DNA of 64,000 nt, from positions 9,366,181 to 9,430,180 of the forward strand of contig CM028884.1 in the NCBI GenBank assembly GCA_016801885.1, given 5' to 3'. Made by a program: the position numbers and the translations under genes. The notes below the pieces were generated by a model that saw only the letters and a list, made by a program, of their open reading frames with translations, ran no database searches and was not told where the DNA came from. The first letter of the stretch is position 1, and the number at the start of each line of letters is the position of its first letter. Of the stretch, positions 62,970-64,000 are shown in pieces. This DNA is from Toxotes chatareus (lineage: Eukaryota > Chordata > Actinopteri > Toxotidae).

Positions 62970-64000
62970 GGCACTAGCATTCACTCAAAGTGGTTTTACA
63001 CAACAATACATGGACGTTTTTGGGGCTTTTTGTCAACAGGGGAGTTTTAAATGAAAAAGTAGGAATGGCACAAGAGGAAATACTGTCAGCCCAGAAAACT
63101 GCAGGTGACAGGCTTTTAGTGCAATTTGTGCGAACCAGTACAGATCCAACATGTCATCAAGTTAAACACTGCCTTTTACCACTCTGTCCTGTTCATGGAA
63201 AACCATTCCCAATGTGCCATCACTTTATCTTAGAAATGATATACAACTAAACAGCAATGTCAACTGCATTCTGTAGGAAGTGCAATAGCTGCTTGAATTA
63301 GATTAAGGGGTCAATTATTTATTTATTTCTTTATTTATTTATTTTAATGAATGAAGCCACACATTTATTAGCGGGCAGTGGTTTTGTAAGGAGGTCGTTG
63401 GGGTGGATGGGGGAACACCAACAGTCCTATCTGTGGTAAGGCTTGGGGAACAAAGACACTTTGGCTAAGGATAGGGAAAGTCTGTGATTTATTTATTTAT
63501 TTATTTATTTTGCCTAAACCCAACGGCATTCAGTGACTTTTACAAATAGACAAGCAAAGCTGAAGAACCATCTGTAACCAGCTAAACTTACTGCAGATCT
63601 TGCACTGGGAACCCTGCAGCTTTATTAGCAGAAAGGAAAAGATGTTAATACGATAACTGAAAAGCGGAACAGAACTAAAAGGCATGGGTATTATGTTACA
63701 TGGTTAGCAAAAGTGGACCATCGCTGTATAATAGACGTGCTCCTGATACAGTGCCTGCTCCTCCAGACGTGTGGCTGCTTGTTGTCCAGGTTTCAAATTG
63801 GGCAAATGAAGAGCTTGCACACAGGAGGGTCCAGTTTAAGCCAAGTGTAAACACTGCCCAGCCAGTACATCATTGACCAACTGGAAGTCTATAAACAAGT
63901 GCACCTGCCCTCAGCCCTCCATCAATTGTGATGCAGATAACGTGATGTAGATAGAAGACAGATTTTTACAGTAAAAAATACAGCAGCCTTCATCAAAAGA
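62970..64000. other. Gene-free region at window end
   Basis: Beyond the Tc1 copy there are TTTA repeats and an 86-codon plus-strand frame (62990-63250) with no family resemblance. Nothing is supported as a gene. Confidence 0.45.
63315..63511. repeat. Two (TTTA)n tracts
   Basis: TTTA-type repeats at about 63315-63345 and 63487-63511 bracket a G-rich stretch (GGCAGTGGTTTTGTAAGGAG). The paired tracts may be internal parts of an unrecognised dispersed repeat. Confidence 0.6.

Overview
This window comes from an animal nuclear genome, almost certainly a teleost fish. It has large intron-rich genes with GT-AG splice sites and long (GT)n and (GA)n microsatellites. Its decayed transposons (two Tc1 copies, an L2-type LINE 3' end, a hAT-type MITE, tRNA-like SINEs) are of kinds typical of fish. 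I see no bacterial or viral coding sequence. Species and chromosome cannot be fixed from the sequence alone.

Three protein genes can be supported. (1) slc12a4 (K-Cl cotransporter KCC1), plus strand, 18906-37455. I traced 24 coding exons whose reading phases all join, giving a complete 1094-residue protein. (2) A membrane dipeptidase of the DPEP2/DPEP3 type, minus strand, 46236-40065. I traced ten coding exons, also phase-consistent, giving 439 residues with every metal ligand and a GPI-anchor-like tail. (3) A single-exon rpp25-like gene for an Alba-domain RNase P/MRP subunit, minus strand, 56304-55483. slc12a4 and the dipeptidase gene are tail to tail, with candidate poly(A) signals for both strands close together near 39.5 kb. 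Human SLC12A4 is likewise close to DPEP3 and DPEP2 on 16q22.1, so the neighbourhood is conserved while relative orientation differs.

Layout. 1-18.9 kb: gene-poor, with repeats: SINE-like sequence, an L2 fragment, a Tc1 remnant beside a hAT MITE, a small MITE, a long (TG)n, and one exon-like noncoding block at 15.9 kb. 18.9-37.5 kb: slc12a4, with a 9 kb first intron carrying an 82 bp (GT)n. 38.9-39.2 kb: a SINE with a perfect 13 bp target-site duplication. 40.1-46.7 kb: dipeptidase gene and a probable 5' untranslated exon. 47.2-47.9 kb: three well-formed noncoding exons on the plus strand, divergent from the dipeptidase gene. 48-55.4 kb: no gene seen. 55.5-56.3 kb: rpp25-like gene. 57-64 kb: no gene seen, apart from a decayed Tc1 copy at 61.6-63 kb.

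The genes do not form a pathway: KCC1 controls cell volume and chloride, the dipeptidase cleaves extracellular dipeptides and cysteinyl-leukotrienes, and Rpp25 serves tRNA/rRNA processing. I found no undescribed biological system. The observations most worth following are two introns of slc12a4 with minor-spliceosome (U12) signals, the divergent spliced noncoding exons next to the dipeptidase gene, and the long N-terminal extension plus Gly-rich insert of the Rpp25-like protein.
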